64,000 bases of DNA, from assembly GCF_013166595.1 (NCBI RefSeq), contig NZ_JABKKG010000007.1:97943-161942 (forward strand). The letters run 5' to 3'. A program made the translations under genes and the position numbers. This document shows positions 26,031 through 35,289 of the stretch, piece by piece. The notes below the pieces were generated by a model, which was not told where the DNA came from, searched no databases, and saw only the letters and a list, made by a program, of their open reading frames with translations. Origin of the DNA: Palleniella intestinalis (lineage in GTDB: Bacteria; Bacteroidota; Bacteroidia; Bacteroidales; Bacteroidaceae). The number at the start of each line of letters is the position of its first letter. The stretch's first letter is position 1.

Positions 26031-26168
26031 GTAACGATTCGTTGAACGAATCGTTACCTTTTATGTGTCAAATGGTTACCTTTCGCATGGTAAAGTGTAA
26101 CGGTTGGAAATTCAGACTGTAACCGCCCGTCACAAAATCCATTACACGCGACAGAAAACACCGTAACC
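26031..26168. repeat. Array B of GTTACC/GTAAC boxes, 22-bp period
   Basis: Seven units start at 26031, 26053, 26075, 26097, 26119, 26141 and 26163, exactly 22 bases apart: GTAACG, GTTACC, GTTACC, GTAACG, GTAACC, ATTACA, GTAACC. The first two form a hairpin. Later units are less perfect. The array fills most of the gap between the convergent aldo/keto reductase and GNAT genes (25959-26241). Confidence 0.85.
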
Positions 26169-26241
26169 GGCCCTTACGGAAGCCCCCACTAACGGCAGGG
26201 AAAACCGACAGGGAAACCGGCATTAAAGGGGCAGGAAGAGC

Positions 26242-27375
26242 CTACAGTTTCTTGCAGAAGAAGCGGCGGCGCTTAGGGAATTCCGGATTGAGAATCTCCC
26301 ATTGGTTGAGGTTCTTCATGTTTGTCTCCAGCTGAGGGGCAGTCTCCGCATATTTGAAACCTGCCTTTTGGTAAATCGGGATAAGGTCATAGAAGAACAG
26401 CGCATTGACCCCCTTGCCCTGATACTCCGGCTGCACGGCGATGAGAAGCATCTCAACAGTGTCCTCCATCTTGAATTTCAGTGCCTTGAGCAAATGGAAC
26501 CAACCGAACGGGAATATCTTGCCTTTCGCCTTCTGCACGGCACGCGACATGGAGTTCATCGTTATGCCGACACCGATAAGGTTCTTCTCGCTGTCATGAA
26601 CCAAGGTCACGAACTTCAGGTCCACGAGTCCCAAATAGGTCTTTATGTAGCTGTCAATCTGCTTCTGCGACAGACGCGAGAAGCCGAACAGCGGTGCATA
26701 GGCAGCGTTGAGGAGGTCAAAGATTTTCTGTCCGTAGCCCTGTTTGAACACCATGTCGGTGGTCAGTTTGTCAATGCTGAGGTTGTAGCGGCGCATGATC
26801 ATCTCTCCGCCACGCTTGAACTTCTCCGGCATCTCGTCAGGGACGGCGACGCGCACCTGCACGCTGTCGATTTCCTTGACATAACCGTGAGCTTCCATGT
26901 GTGTGACATAGTATGGATAATTGTAAATCGTGGCGACAGAGCCGAGCTTGTCAAAGCCTTCAATGAGCATGCCCTCCTTGTCGAAATCGGTGAAGAGCAT
27001 CGGTCCCTGGCAAGAAGTCATGCCGCGCTCCCTGCCCCACTCCTCCACGGTACGGAGAAGTGCAGCTGACACCTCTGTGTCGTCTATGAAGTCAATGTAG
27101 CCGAAACGGACATTCTTGGTGTTCCAAGTCTCGTTGGCACGGTGGTTTATCACTGCTGCAACGCGTCCGACAATCTTTCCGTCCTTCTTTGCAAGGAAGA
27201 GGTCTGCCTCGCAGAACTCGTATGCAGCATTCTTCTTTGGGTCGAACGTGTTGAGGACGTCAAACTCCAAGTCAGGGACAGCGTACTCGTTGCCCTTGTA
27301 AAGCTCGTTTCCGAAATGCGCAAACGCCTTCCGTTCTTTCTTTGTGGTTACTCTTATTATGTCGATTTTGCTCAT
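26242..27375 (-). CDS. GNAT-fold N-acetyltransferase-like protein
   Basis: A 377-residue protein common in Bacteroidetes. N-terminal half: FGNELYKGNEYAVPDLEFDV ... FLAKKDGKIVGRVAAVINH. C-terminal half: LLIAVQPEYQGKGVNALFFYDLIPIYQKAGFKYAET, which has the acetyl-CoA-binding V.P.yqGkGv motif. So it is probably two GNAT-like domains in tandem, as in FemX-type folds. The substrate is unknown. Its start region carries a consensus minus-strand promoter. Confidence 0.8.
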   Translation of the reverse strand: MSKIDIIRVTTKKERKAFAHFGNELYKGNEYAVPDLEFDVLNTFDPKKNAAYEFCEADLFLAKKDGKIVGRVAAVINHRANETWNTKNVRFGYIDFIDDTEVSAALLRTVEEWGRERGMTSCQGPMLFTDFDKEGMLIEGFDKLGSVATIYNYPYYVTHMEAHGYVKEIDSVQVRVAVPDEMPEKFKRGGEMIMRRYNLSIDKLTTDMVFKQGYGQKIFDLLNAAYAPLFGFSRLSQKQIDSYIKTYLGLVDLKFVTLVHDSEKNLIGVGITMNSMSRAVQKAKGKIFPFGWFHLLKALKFKMEDTVEMLLIAVQPEYQGKGVNALFFYDLIPIYQKAGFKYAETAPQLETNMKNLNQWEILNPEFPKRRRFFCKKL

Positions 27376-27463
27376 AAGCCAATGAATAAAAAGGTGTCAT
27401 ATTGCAACCCAGCATTACACTAATCAGAGAAAATGCAGGCACGTTGCATGTCATTTATGTATG

Positions 27464-27540
27464 CAAAATTACAAAAAAAGTCTGTAACCTCAAAAATATG
27501 TCAAATAATTTTGCCGTTTCCTTAATAATGATTAACTTTG
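27464..27540. promoter_or_regulatory. Back-to-back promoters of GNAT and parC-like genes
   Basis: Minus strand: TTTG at 27491-27494, 19 bases, TAATTTTG at 27464-27471, reading towards the GNAT gene. Plus strand: TTTG at 27510-27513, 19 bases, TAACTTTG at 27533-27540, reading towards the topoisomerase gene. Both match the Bacteroidetes consensus. Confidence 0.7.
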
Positions 27541-27599
27541 CATAGGAGCATTTTATCGGCTCTTTTTTGCATAAAAACCACAGAAACCTATCATTCTCC

Positions 27600-30308
27600 A
27601 TGAGCGACGATATACAAGAATTGGAATCTGCTGAGGAACGTCAGCAGGCAACAGACTACAAACCCACCAACCGTTTTGATGCTTCGATAGTCCACCATCT
27701 CTCGGGGATGTACCAGAATTGGTTCATCGACTACGCTTCATACGTTATCCTTGAACGTGCCGTCCCGCACATCGAGGATGGCTTGAAGCCTGTGCAGCGC
27801 CGCATCCTCCATTCCATGAAACGCATGGATGACGGACGCTACAACAAGGTGGCGAACATCGTGGGACACACCATGCAGTTTCATCCGCATGGCGATGCGT
27901 CAATCGGCGACGCTCTTGTGCAGATAGGACAGAAGAACCTGCTTGTCGACTGTCAGGGCAACTGGGGAAACATTCTCACCGGTTCGCGTGCCGCTGCACC
28001 GCGATACATTGAGGCGCGATTGTCGAAATTCGCACTGGAGACGGTGTTCAACCAGAAAACCACGGCATGGCAGATGTCCTACGACGGCAGGAACAAAGAG
28101 CCGGTGACGCTGCCTGTGAAATTCCCGCTGCTCCTTGCACAGGGGGCGGAAGGCATTGCTGTGGGCTTGTCGTCAAAGATTCTTCCGCACAACTTCAATG
28201 AGTTGTGCGATGCTGCCGTGGCTCATCTGCGCGGTGAGGAGTACCACCTGTACCCGGATTTCCCTACAGGCGGCAGCATCGATGTATCAAAGTATAATGA
28301 CGGACAGCGCGGAGGAAGGGTGCGCGTGCGTGCCAAGATAGAGAAAATCGACAACAAGACGCTTGTCATACGCGACATTCCTTACTCAAAGACTTCCGAG
28401 ACGCTAATCGCGTCCATCACGTCTGCCATTGAGAAAGGCAAGATTAAGGCACGCAAGGTGGAGGACCTTACGGCGGCTCAGGTGGAGATTCTTGTGCATC
28501 TTGCTCCGGGAATATCCTCGGACAAGACCATTGATGCCTTGTATGCGTTCAGCGACTGTGAGGTCTCTATCTCCCCGAACTGCTGTGTCATAGAGGACAA
28601 CAAGCCTATTTTCGCCACGGTCTCCGACGTTCTCGGCTACAGTGCCAACCAAACAAAAGACCTCATACGCAAGGAACTTGAAATCAGGCGTGGCGAACTC
28701 ATGGAGCAGTTGTTCTACGCTTCTTTGGAAAAGATATTCATCGAGGAGCGTATCTACAAAGATCGCAAATACGAGAATGCGGCAAACCTTGACGCGGCAT
28801 GCGAGCATATCGATGACCGCCTTACTCCATTCTACTCACAACTTGTGCGCGAGGTTACAAAAGACGACATCATACGCCTCATGGAGATAAAGATGAAGCG
28901 CATCCTGAAGTTCAACAAGGACAAGGCGGACGAACTGATGGCGAACATCAAGGCGGAGATTGCGGAGATTGACCGTGACCTTGACAATCTCACGGAGGTG
29001 ACATGCAACTGGTTCATGTACCTGAAAGGGAAATACGGTGCTGACTATCCGCGCCTTACCGAGATACGCAGTTTCGAGAACATCGACGCTGTGCGTGTGC
29101 TGGAAGCCAACGAGAAGCTGTACATAAACCGTCAGGAGGGCTTCATCGGCACAGGCATGAAGAAGGACGAGTTTGTCTGCAACTGCTCTAACCTTGACGA
29201 TGTCATCATCTTCTACAAGGACGGCAAGTACAAGGTTGTCAGGGTTCAGGAGAAGATGTTTATCGGCAAAAATGTCCTTCATGTGCAGGTTCAGAAGAAA
29301 AACGACACACGCACAATTTATAATGTTGTCTATCGCGACGGCAAGCACGGATGCTATTATGCCAAAAGGTTCAATGTCGCAAGTTTCACGCGTGACAGCG
29401 AATATGACCTGACAAAAGGCACGGCAGGCTCAAAGGTGGTCTACTTTACCGCAAACCCTAACGGTGAGGCGGAGATAATAAAGGTGACTCTTGAACCAAG
29501 TGCGAAGGTCAAGAAACTGTTCGTGGAGTACGATTTCGGCAGTCTTGCTGTGAAGAACCGCAATGCAGGAGGAAACATCCTGTCAAAGACGACAATCCAC
29601 CGCATATCCCTGAAATCTCGCGGTCATTCCACTCTTGACGGGCGCGACGTTTGGTTTGACCCTGATGTGCTGCGCCTCAACTATGACGAGCACGGAAAGT
29701 ATCTTGGCAAGTTCAACGATAACGATGCTATCCTTGTGGTGCTTGACAATGGTGAGGTATACATCACGAATTTCGACCTCAACAACCACTATGAGCAGAA
29801 CATTCTCGTGATAGAGAAACTGGACACAGCCAAGGTTTGGACATTGCTTTTCCACAATGGGGAGCAGCAGGGACAGGTCTACATGAAGCGTTTCCGCATG
29901 GACCTTGCAACGAAGAAGCACCAGAACATTCTCGGTTCGGAGGGGTCATCGCTCCTTCTTCTTACCGACACGCCATATCCGCGTGTCAGAGTGGATTTCA
30001 AGAACAACGCGACCATACAGCGCGAACCGTTGGAGGTTGAGTGCGAGCCGTTCATTGATGTCAAGGTTGCAGGCTTCAAGGCGAAAGGAAAGCGTGTGGT
30101 GATATGGCCTGTTGCCGGCGTTGAGGAACTTGAACCTACGCGCAAGCCGGAGCCTCCTGCAGAAGAGACTGCCGAGGAGGACAGCAATAATAGCCCTGCA
30201 ACTGCCAATGAAACGCCTGTAGAGTCACTTGACCCGGACGAGGGGAAGACGGAGCAGCAGGTAAGGGATGAAATTACAGGACAGTTGACATTTGATTTCG
30301 ATGAATAG
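27600..30308 (+). CDS. parC: DNA topoisomerase IV/gyrase subunit A
   Basis: From the ATG at 27600 (MSDDIQELESAEER), 902 residues; a TTG at 27567 would add 11 residues. The winged-helix and catalytic domain has YASYVILERAVPHIEDGLKPVQRRILHSM and the active-site Tyr in GSRAAAPRYIEARLSKFA. A long coiled coil (about 390-490) is followed by a C-terminal beta-propeller, but no clear GyrA-box QRRGGKG is seen, which favours topoisomerase IV subunit A over gyrase. The last 60 residues are acidic, Glu/Pro-rich. No partner subunit B is in the window. The stop overlaps the next gene. Confidence 0.88.
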   Translation: MSDDIQELESAEERQQATDYKPTNRFDASIVHHLSGMYQNWFIDYASYVILERAVPHIEDGLKPVQRRILHSMKRMDDGRYNKVANIVGHTMQFHPHGDASIGDALVQIGQKNLLVDCQGNWGNILTGSRAAAPRYIEARLSKFALETVFNQKTTAWQMSYDGRNKEPVTLPVKFPLLLAQGAEGIAVGLSSKILPHNFNELCDAAVAHLRGEEYHLYPDFPTGGSIDVSKYNDGQRGGRVRVRAKIEKIDNKTLVIRDIPYSKTSETLIASITSAIEKGKIKARKVEDLTAAQVEILVHLAPGISSDKTIDALYAFSDCEVSISPNCCVIEDNKPIFATVSDVLGYSANQTKDLIRKELEIRRGELMEQLFYASLEKIFIEERIYKDRKYENAANLDAACEHIDDRLTPFYSQLVREVTKDDIIRLMEIKMKRILKFNKDKADELMANIKAEIAEIDRDLDNLTEVTCNWFMYLKGKYGADYPRLTEIRSFENIDAVRVLEANEKLYINRQEGFIGTGMKKDEFVCNCSNLDDVIIFYKDGKYKVVRVQEKMFIGKNVLHVQVQKKNDTRTIYNVVYRDGKHGCYYAKRFNVASFTRDSEYDLTKGTAGSKVVYFTANPNGEAEIIKVTLEPSAKVKKLFVEYDFGSLAVKNRNAGGNILSKTTIHRISLKSRGHSTLDGRDVWFDPDVLRLNYDEHGKYLGKFNDNDAILVVLDNGEVYITNFDLNNHYEQNILVIEKLDTAKVWTLLFHNGEQQGQVYMKRFRMDLATKKHQNILGSEGSSLLLLTDTPYPRVRVDFKNNATIQREPLEVECEPFIDVKVAGFKAKGKRVVIWPVAGVEELEPTRKPEPPAEETAEEDSNNSPATANETPVESLDPDEGKTEQQVRDEITGQLTFDFDE

Positions 30309-31146
30309 ACTCCTTTCCATAATATGCCTTTTCGTCCCACTGTCGCTGTCGGCACAGGAGAAGCATGTCACCTCCACAAAGATGTTTGGCGTGGGATACA
30401 ACAGTGTGCAGGACACTTACCTCTCGCCTGAGCATTATGGCGGACCAGAGGTGCGCTACCTCTCCCACACCGTGCGTGAGCGCGCAGAGGCCACATGTGA
30501 CTCCAATTTTGTGCAGGATGCCACGAAAGAAAAAACACGTTGGACGCGGCTTATCATCAATGAGGGGTATGTTTCCTATGGGAAGTCACGCTCCAAGAAC
30601 GGCGCAACGATTTCCGGTGCTTACCATTTCCAGTATGGTGTGCTACGGAAATGGTCGTTCCTCGCCAACCGTCTGACACTGAGAGGCGGCGCACAGGCGG
30701 AGTTTCTTGGAGGATTCATCTACAACACACGCAACGGCAACAATCCTGCACAAGCACGTGCACTCATTGACATCGGATCTGTTGCCATGGCGGAATATGC
30801 CCTAAAAGGCGGAAATGCTGACGGCAAAGGACGCATAACCGTGGCTTACGAAGCGTCATGCCCTCTTTTCGGTCTGACATTTTCCCCTAACTACGGGCAG
30901 TCCTACTATGAGATTTTTAACGAAGGGAACTATGACCGCAACATAGTTCCTACAACAATAGTTTCCATGCCGTCACTGCGCCAGCAACTGACGTTCACCT
31001 TTTGCCTCTCGCGGATAAACCTCTCCGTGGGCTATCTTGGCGACTACCGGCAGTTACAGGTGAACAACCTGAAACAACACATATACAGTTCCATGTTCAT
31101 GTTTGGCATGACACACAGCTTTTATGCAGGAAGGAGGAAACCATAA
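30301..31146 (+). CDS. DUF3316-type secreted protein
   Basis: From the ATG at 30301, which overlaps the topoisomerase stop (ATGAATAG), 281 residues. Signal peptide MNRLLSIICLFVPLSLSAQ; then motifs typical of Bacteroidetes DUF3316 proteins (GVGYNSVQDTYLSPEHYGGPEVRYLSHTVRERA; GATISGAYHFQYGVL), with strand-rich sequence suggestive of an outer-membrane barrel. Function unknown. Translational coupling with the topoisomerase gene and with the S41 protease is visible (1-base overlap, TAATG). Confidence 0.75.
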   Translation: MNRLLSIICLFVPLSLSAQEKHVTSTKMFGVGYNSVQDTYLSPEHYGGPEVRYLSHTVRERAEATCDSNFVQDATKEKTRWTRLIINEGYVSYGKSRSKNGATISGAYHFQYGVLRKWSFLANRLTLRGGAQAEFLGGFIYNTRNGNNPAQARALIDIGSVAMAEYALKGGNADGKGRITVAYEASCPLFGLTFSPNYGQSYYEIFNEGNYDRNIVPTTIVSMPSLRQQLTFTFCLSRINLSVGYLGDYRQLQVNNLKQHIYSSMFMFGMTHSFYAGRRKP

Positions 31147-32213
31147 TGCAACATACCAATACAGAAATGACACATGGAACATGCCGGAGCAGCATCCATG
31201 GCAAACTCTTCCATAGGCTATTCTTGTTTCTTATGCTTATTTTCGGTGCAGTAACGATGTCAAGCTGCGTCAATGAGGAGGAATTCGAAAACAATCCAAA
31301 CGGCAATTTCGAGGCTCTATGGAAAATCATGGACGAGCATTATTGCTTCTTTCCTCTTAAGGAAAAAGAGCTTGGCGTAAACTGGAACGAGGTTCACGAA
31401 CGCTACAAACGACAGGTTTCCGCCCCGCTTAACGGTGACCAACTGTTCGAGGTTCTCGGCAATATGCTTGGCGAATTACGGGACGGGCATGTGAATATGT
31501 CATCCTCCTTTGACCTTGCGCGCAACTGGTCATGGCGCGAGGACTACCCTGCCAACCTTTCTGACACACTGCTGAGGGCGTATCTCGATACGGATTACCG
31601 CCAGGCATGTGGCATGCAGTACCGCTTCCTTGATGACAACATCGGCTACATACGCTGCTCATCATTCGGACAGGCTATAGGAGAAGGGAACATTGATGAG
31701 ATTCTTTTCTACCTTGCCCCAGCCAACGGACTCATCATTGATGTCCGCTCCAACGGCGGAGGCATGCTGACCTCTGCGGAAGCACTCGCACGGCGATTCA
31801 CCAACCGTGAAATCCTTGTGGGATACATGCAGCACAAGACGGGCAAAGGACATGAGGATTTCTCTGCCATGGCTGAGCAGCATCTGTCAGCAAGCAACCG
31901 TCTGCGGTGGCAGAAGAAGGTTGTGGTGCTGACAAACCGTGGCGTTTACAGTGCTGCAAATGAGTTCGTTAAATACATGAAGGTATGCGGAGCGACAATC
32001 GTCGGCGACCGTACAGGCGGCGGAGCAGGGATGCCGTTCTCCTCGGAACTGCCCAACGGCTGGTCTGTAAGGTTCTCCGCCTGCCCGATGTATGACATTG
32101 ACGGCAACTCAACGGAGCAGGGAATAGACCCGGACATAAATGTCTCACTGAGCGATGAGGACTTCCGGCGCGGAAAGGACTCCATTATCGAATATGCAAG
32201 AAAACTATTTTAG
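31146..32213 (+). CDS. S41-family (C-terminal processing) peptidase lipoprotein
   Basis: From the ATG at 31146, 355 residues. A lipoprotein signal ends near 40 (LMLIFGAVTMSSC). A helical N-terminal part (FEALWKIMDEHYCFFPLKEKELGVNWNEVHERY) matches S41 tricorn-like proteases. The core has GLIIDVRSNGGG and the catalytic Ser in TNRGVYSAANEFVKYMK, with TGGGAGMPFSSELPNGWSV and a C-terminal GIDPDI. No PDZ domain is seen. It is a periplasmic or surface protease, in a run of coupled genes with the ABC-2 transporter. Confidence 0.88.
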   Translation: MQHTNTEMTHGTCRSSIHGKLFHRLFLFLMLIFGAVTMSSCVNEEEFENNPNGNFEALWKIMDEHYCFFPLKEKELGVNWNEVHERYKRQVSAPLNGDQLFEVLGNMLGELRDGHVNMSSSFDLARNWSWREDYPANLSDTLLRAYLDTDYRQACGMQYRFLDDNIGYIRCSSFGQAIGEGNIDEILFYLAPANGLIIDVRSNGGGMLTSAEALARRFTNREILVGYMQHKTGKGHEDFSAMAEQHLSASNRLRWQKKVVVLTNRGVYSAANEFVKYMKVCGATIVGDRTGGGAGMPFSSELPNGWSVRFSACPMYDIDGNSTEQGIDPDINVSLSDEDFRRGKDSIIEYARKLF

Positions 32214-32216
32214 ATT

Positions 32217-33026
32217 ATGCTGAAAGTAGAACATATAGTAAAAAGGTATGCTGAGCATACCGCCCTTGACGATGTAAGCATCCACGTCAAGAAGGGAAAA
32301 GTGTTCGGACTGCTGGGACCGAATGGTGCCGGCAAGACGACGCTAATCCGTATAATCAACCGTATCACCGCCCCGGACAGTGGAAAAGTAATCTTTGACG
32401 GCCACGATTTCAGTGCCGATGATGTGCGTAAGATTGGCTATCTGCCGGAAGAGCGCGGCTTGTACAAAAAAATGAAAGTCGGAGAGCAGGCTCTTTACCT
32501 CGCCCGACTGAAAGGTATGTCGTCACAGGACGCTAAGGCGGAGCTGACGAAATGGTTTGAAAAGTTTGAGATAATGCCATGGTGGCACAAGAAACTGGAG
32601 GAACTGTCCAAAGGCATGCAGCAGAAGGTGCAGTTCATAACCACCGTTGTCCACCGCCCTCCCCTGCTTATCTTTGATGAGCCTTTCTCAGGTTTCGACC
32701 CTGTAAACGCAGAGCTTCTTAAGCGCGAGATACTACAACTGAGGGACGAGGGGCACACCATCATCTACAGTACCCACAACATGGCATCCGTGGAAGATGT
32801 CTGCGACGACATCGCCCTTATCAACAAAAGCCGGGTAGTGCTATCAGGAAGCGTCATTGACGTGAAACGGCAGTTCGCTGACGGCACTTTCGAAATCAAG
32901 GCACAGGGAACGCGCGAGCAGGTTGAAAACCTCGCCCAACAACTCAAGAATGTAGAAGTCCATGAGGTTCTTCCGTCAATGAACGATGTGTTCCTTAACA
33001 CAATAACCTCCGGCACAAACAAATAA
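32217..33026 (+). CDS. ABC-2 type transporter ATPase (NatA-like)
   Basis: A 269-residue ATPase: Walker A GPNGAGKTT (about 35-43), signature ELSKGMQQKVQF (about 133), Walker B LLIFDEPFSGFDP (about 154), and switch His in YSTHNMA. The C-terminal part (about 220-265) is the extra domain found in NatA-type exporters. It lies 3 bases after the protease gene and 12 before its permease. Confidence 0.92.
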   Translation: MLKVEHIVKRYAEHTALDDVSIHVKKGKVFGLLGPNGAGKTTLIRIINRITAPDSGKVIFDGHDFSADDVRKIGYLPEERGLYKKMKVGEQALYLARLKGMSSQDAKAELTKWFEKFEIMPWWHKKLEELSKGMQQKVQFITTVVHRPPLLIFDEPFSGFDPVNAELLKREILQLRDEGHTIIYSTHNMASVEDVCDDIALINKSRVVLSGSVIDVKRQFADGTFEIKAQGTREQVENLAQQLKNVEVHEVLPSMNDVFLNTITSGTNK

Positions 33027-33038
33027 AAAGACCATACA

Positions 33039-34391
33039 ATGAATAATTTAGGAATAGTTATCGGCAGGGAATACATGACACGTGTGAAGAAGAAGTCATT
33101 CCTCATACTGACCATTCTCATGCCTTTCCTCATTGCCGCACTGTGCGCATTCCCTGTGATTCTTGGTTCCATAAAGGATGACGAGCAGAAACAGGTAGTC
33201 ATCATGGACAAGACAGAGAAATACCTGCCGCTCTTCACCAACACCGGCACTGCCTGCAACAGTGCTTCGGATGATGAAATGAAGGGCTACAAATTCGTAC
33301 CGGGAGCAGGCGATGTGCAATTATATAATAATGAAGAACTGGACATCGAGGCTGTTGTCTGCATAACAGGAGACCTGACTTCAGACCCCAACGCAATAAA
33401 GATATACAGCCGTAACGAGGTGCAGAACGACCTCATACGCCACGTGGAGAGAATCCTTGACACACAAGTTCACAAGGATAAACTCGCCGCATACAACATC
33501 CCACAGCTTGAGAACATCGTGAGCGACTTGCAGACAAGCATAAACATAAAGACAGTGAAATGGGGTGACAACGGTGAAGAGACTTTGTCGTCAAGCGAAC
33601 TCGCAATGGCACTTGGACTTATCTCTGCTATCCTCATTTACATGTTTGTGCTCATGTACGGCGCAATGGTAATGCAGGGCGTTATGGAAGAGAAGACAAA
33701 CCGCATCATAGAGGTGATTGTGGGAAGCGTGAAGCCATTCCAGCTTATGATGGGAAAAATAATCGGCGTGATGCTTGTAGGATTCACACAAATGCTTGTA
33801 TGGGGCGCAATGCTTCTCGGCATCAGTGCACTTGTGGGCATCAGTGTCATGCCTTCCATGGCAGACCCGGCCATAGGGATGGAAGGAGGACAAACGGCAC
33901 AGCAGGCAGCCCTTCAAGCATTGGAGAATAACGACTCATCGGCAGAATTCATGCAGGCTGCAAGCAATCTGCCACTGGCAGAGATAGGCATAATGTTCCT
34001 GTTCTTCTTCCTTGGAGGATATATCCTCTACTCCTCTTTCTACGCAGCCATAGGCGCAGCAGTCAATTCGCAAGAAGACTCTTCACAGTTCATGACACCT
34101 ATGGTGATAATAATGGTCTTCGCGCTCTATGCAGCAATGGGCTCTGCCGAGAACACTGACGGCCCATTGGCATTCTGGGCTTCCATGTTCCCTCTGACAA
34201 GCCCTATTGTCATGATGGTGCGCATACCGTTCGGCGTGCCTCTGTGGCAGGAACTGCTCTCTCTCGCAATACTCTACGCCACAGCCCTGCTGTTTGTATG
34301 GGTAGGCGGAAAGATTTACCGCATAGGCATACTCATGTATGGCAAGAAACCAACCGTTAAGGAGATGTGGAAATGGATGAAGTATTCATAA
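33039..34391 (+). CDS. ABC-2 type transporter permease (NatB-like)
   Basis: A 450-residue permease: one N-terminal helix (about 20-45), a large extracytoplasmic domain (about 50-185), and five to six helices to the C terminus (VMQGVMEEKTNRIIEVIVGSVKPFQLMMGKIIGVMLVG is the conserved ABC2_membrane_3 segment). An unusual hydrophilic Gln/Ala-rich loop sits between helices at about 275-305. Partner of the preceding ATPase; the substrate is unknown. Confidence 0.88.
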   Translation: MNNLGIVIGREYMTRVKKKSFLILTILMPFLIAALCAFPVILGSIKDDEQKQVVIMDKTEKYLPLFTNTGTACNSASDDEMKGYKFVPGAGDVQLYNNEELDIEAVVCITGDLTSDPNAIKIYSRNEVQNDLIRHVERILDTQVHKDKLAAYNIPQLENIVSDLQTSINIKTVKWGDNGEETLSSSELAMALGLISAILIYMFVLMYGAMVMQGVMEEKTNRIIEVIVGSVKPFQLMMGKIIGVMLVGFTQMLVWGAMLLGISALVGISVMPSMADPAIGMEGGQTAQQAALQALENNDSSAEFMQAASNLPLAEIGIMFLFFFLGGYILYSSFYAAIGAAVNSQEDSSQFMTPMVIIMVFALYAAMGSAENTDGPLAFWASMFPLTSPIVMMVRIPFGVPLWQELLSLAILYATALLFVWVGGKIYRIGILMYGKKPTVKEMWKWMKYS

Positions 34392-34452
34392 ATTCACACA
34401 TTACCTTATCATAACAAACTATATAAACATTAACTTACAAACTACCAAAATT

Positions 34453-34878
34453 ATGTATTCAGACCCAAAAGATTGTCTCTATTGCCAGAACAATGAGACA
34501 CTGCACAACCTCATGATTGAGATTTGCCACCTCCGTGTTTCACGTGTCTTCCTTTTCAAAGAGCAGACTTACCGCGGACGCTGTCTTGTGGCTTATGACG
34601 GACATGTCAATGACCTCAACGAACTTAACGACCAGCAGCGCAACGACTTCATGGCGGACGTGGCACAGACCACACGTGCCATGCAGCGCGCATTCAACCC
34701 TGAGAAGATTAACTACGGTGCATTCTCCGATACACTCTCCCACCTCCATTTCCACCTCGCTCCTAAGTACGTAGGAGGCCCTGACTATCCGGGACTGTTC
34801 CGCATGAATCCGGGTGAGGTTTATCTCACCGACGAAGAGTACAAGGACATGATTGAACTCATCAAGAAAAACCTCTAA
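34453..34878 (+). CDS. HIT-family nucleotide-binding protein
   Basis: A 141-residue protein with the histidine-triad motif HLHFHL (about residues 97-102, after GAFSDTLS) and N-terminal CLYCQN. HIT enzymes hydrolyse or transfer nucleotides (AMP-X substrates). A 61-base gap separates it from the permease gene. Confidence 0.9.
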   Translation: MYSDPKDCLYCQNNETLHNLMIEICHLRVSRVFLFKEQTYRGRCLVAYDGHVNDLNELNDQQRNDFMADVAQTTRAMQRAFNPEKINYGAFSDTLSHLHFHLAPKYVGGPDYPGLFRMNPGEVYLTDEEYKDMIELIKKNL

Positions 34879-34925
34879 ACAAAGCCACAGTCCATATTTC
34901 ATTACATATATGGACAAACAATCTT

Positions 34926-34982
34926 ATACGACATCAGCTGGCACTGACTCTTATCACGAGCGTGCCGGCTGATGTCGTATAA
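34926..34982. terminator. Long hairpin after the HIT gene
   Basis: TATACGACATCAGCTGGCAC (34926-34945) pairs with GTGCCGGCTGATGTCGTATA (34963-34982), 20 bp with one wobble and a 17-base loop. There is no U tract, so it may be a repeat or a processing signal rather than a simple terminator. Confidence 0.55.
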
Positions 34983-35103
34983 TCCCCAAGCTGCCAAGGG
35001 AACTGACTGACGAAAATGTTGCTTAAAAGGGGCCGGGATTATTGGTCTGTTGACAAACTTAAAAGCAATAAAAATAGCAAGATATTGGTCGGCATAGTAA
35101 AAG

Positions 35104-35178
35104 GTAACCCTTGACAATATGAAGGGTTACCTTTCACTATGCCAAGAGTTACCTTTTACAGTACGAAAGGTTACCTTT
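35104..35178. repeat. Array C of GTTACC boxes, 22-bp period
   Basis: An inverted GGTAAC (GTAAC at 35104) is followed by GTTACC at 35126, 35148 and 35170, each exactly 22 bases apart and followed by TTT; a possible decayed unit (ATTATC) lies at 35192. It lies between convergent gene ends (HIT protein and the last polysaccharide gene). Confidence 0.85.
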
Positions 35179-35289
35179 CATACTGCCACTGATTATCTAA
35201 AAACGAATGTGCAAATATCTCTTATTCTCTTTTTGCCATAAACCATTATTTATGAGAGCATTAGCACGCACAAACATCAAAACATCCTA

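Noticed and set aside
30301..34391. The S41 protease and ABC-2 genes as a bacteriocin system
   Set aside because: No small peptide gene lies nearby, and the transporter is a general NatAB-like type.
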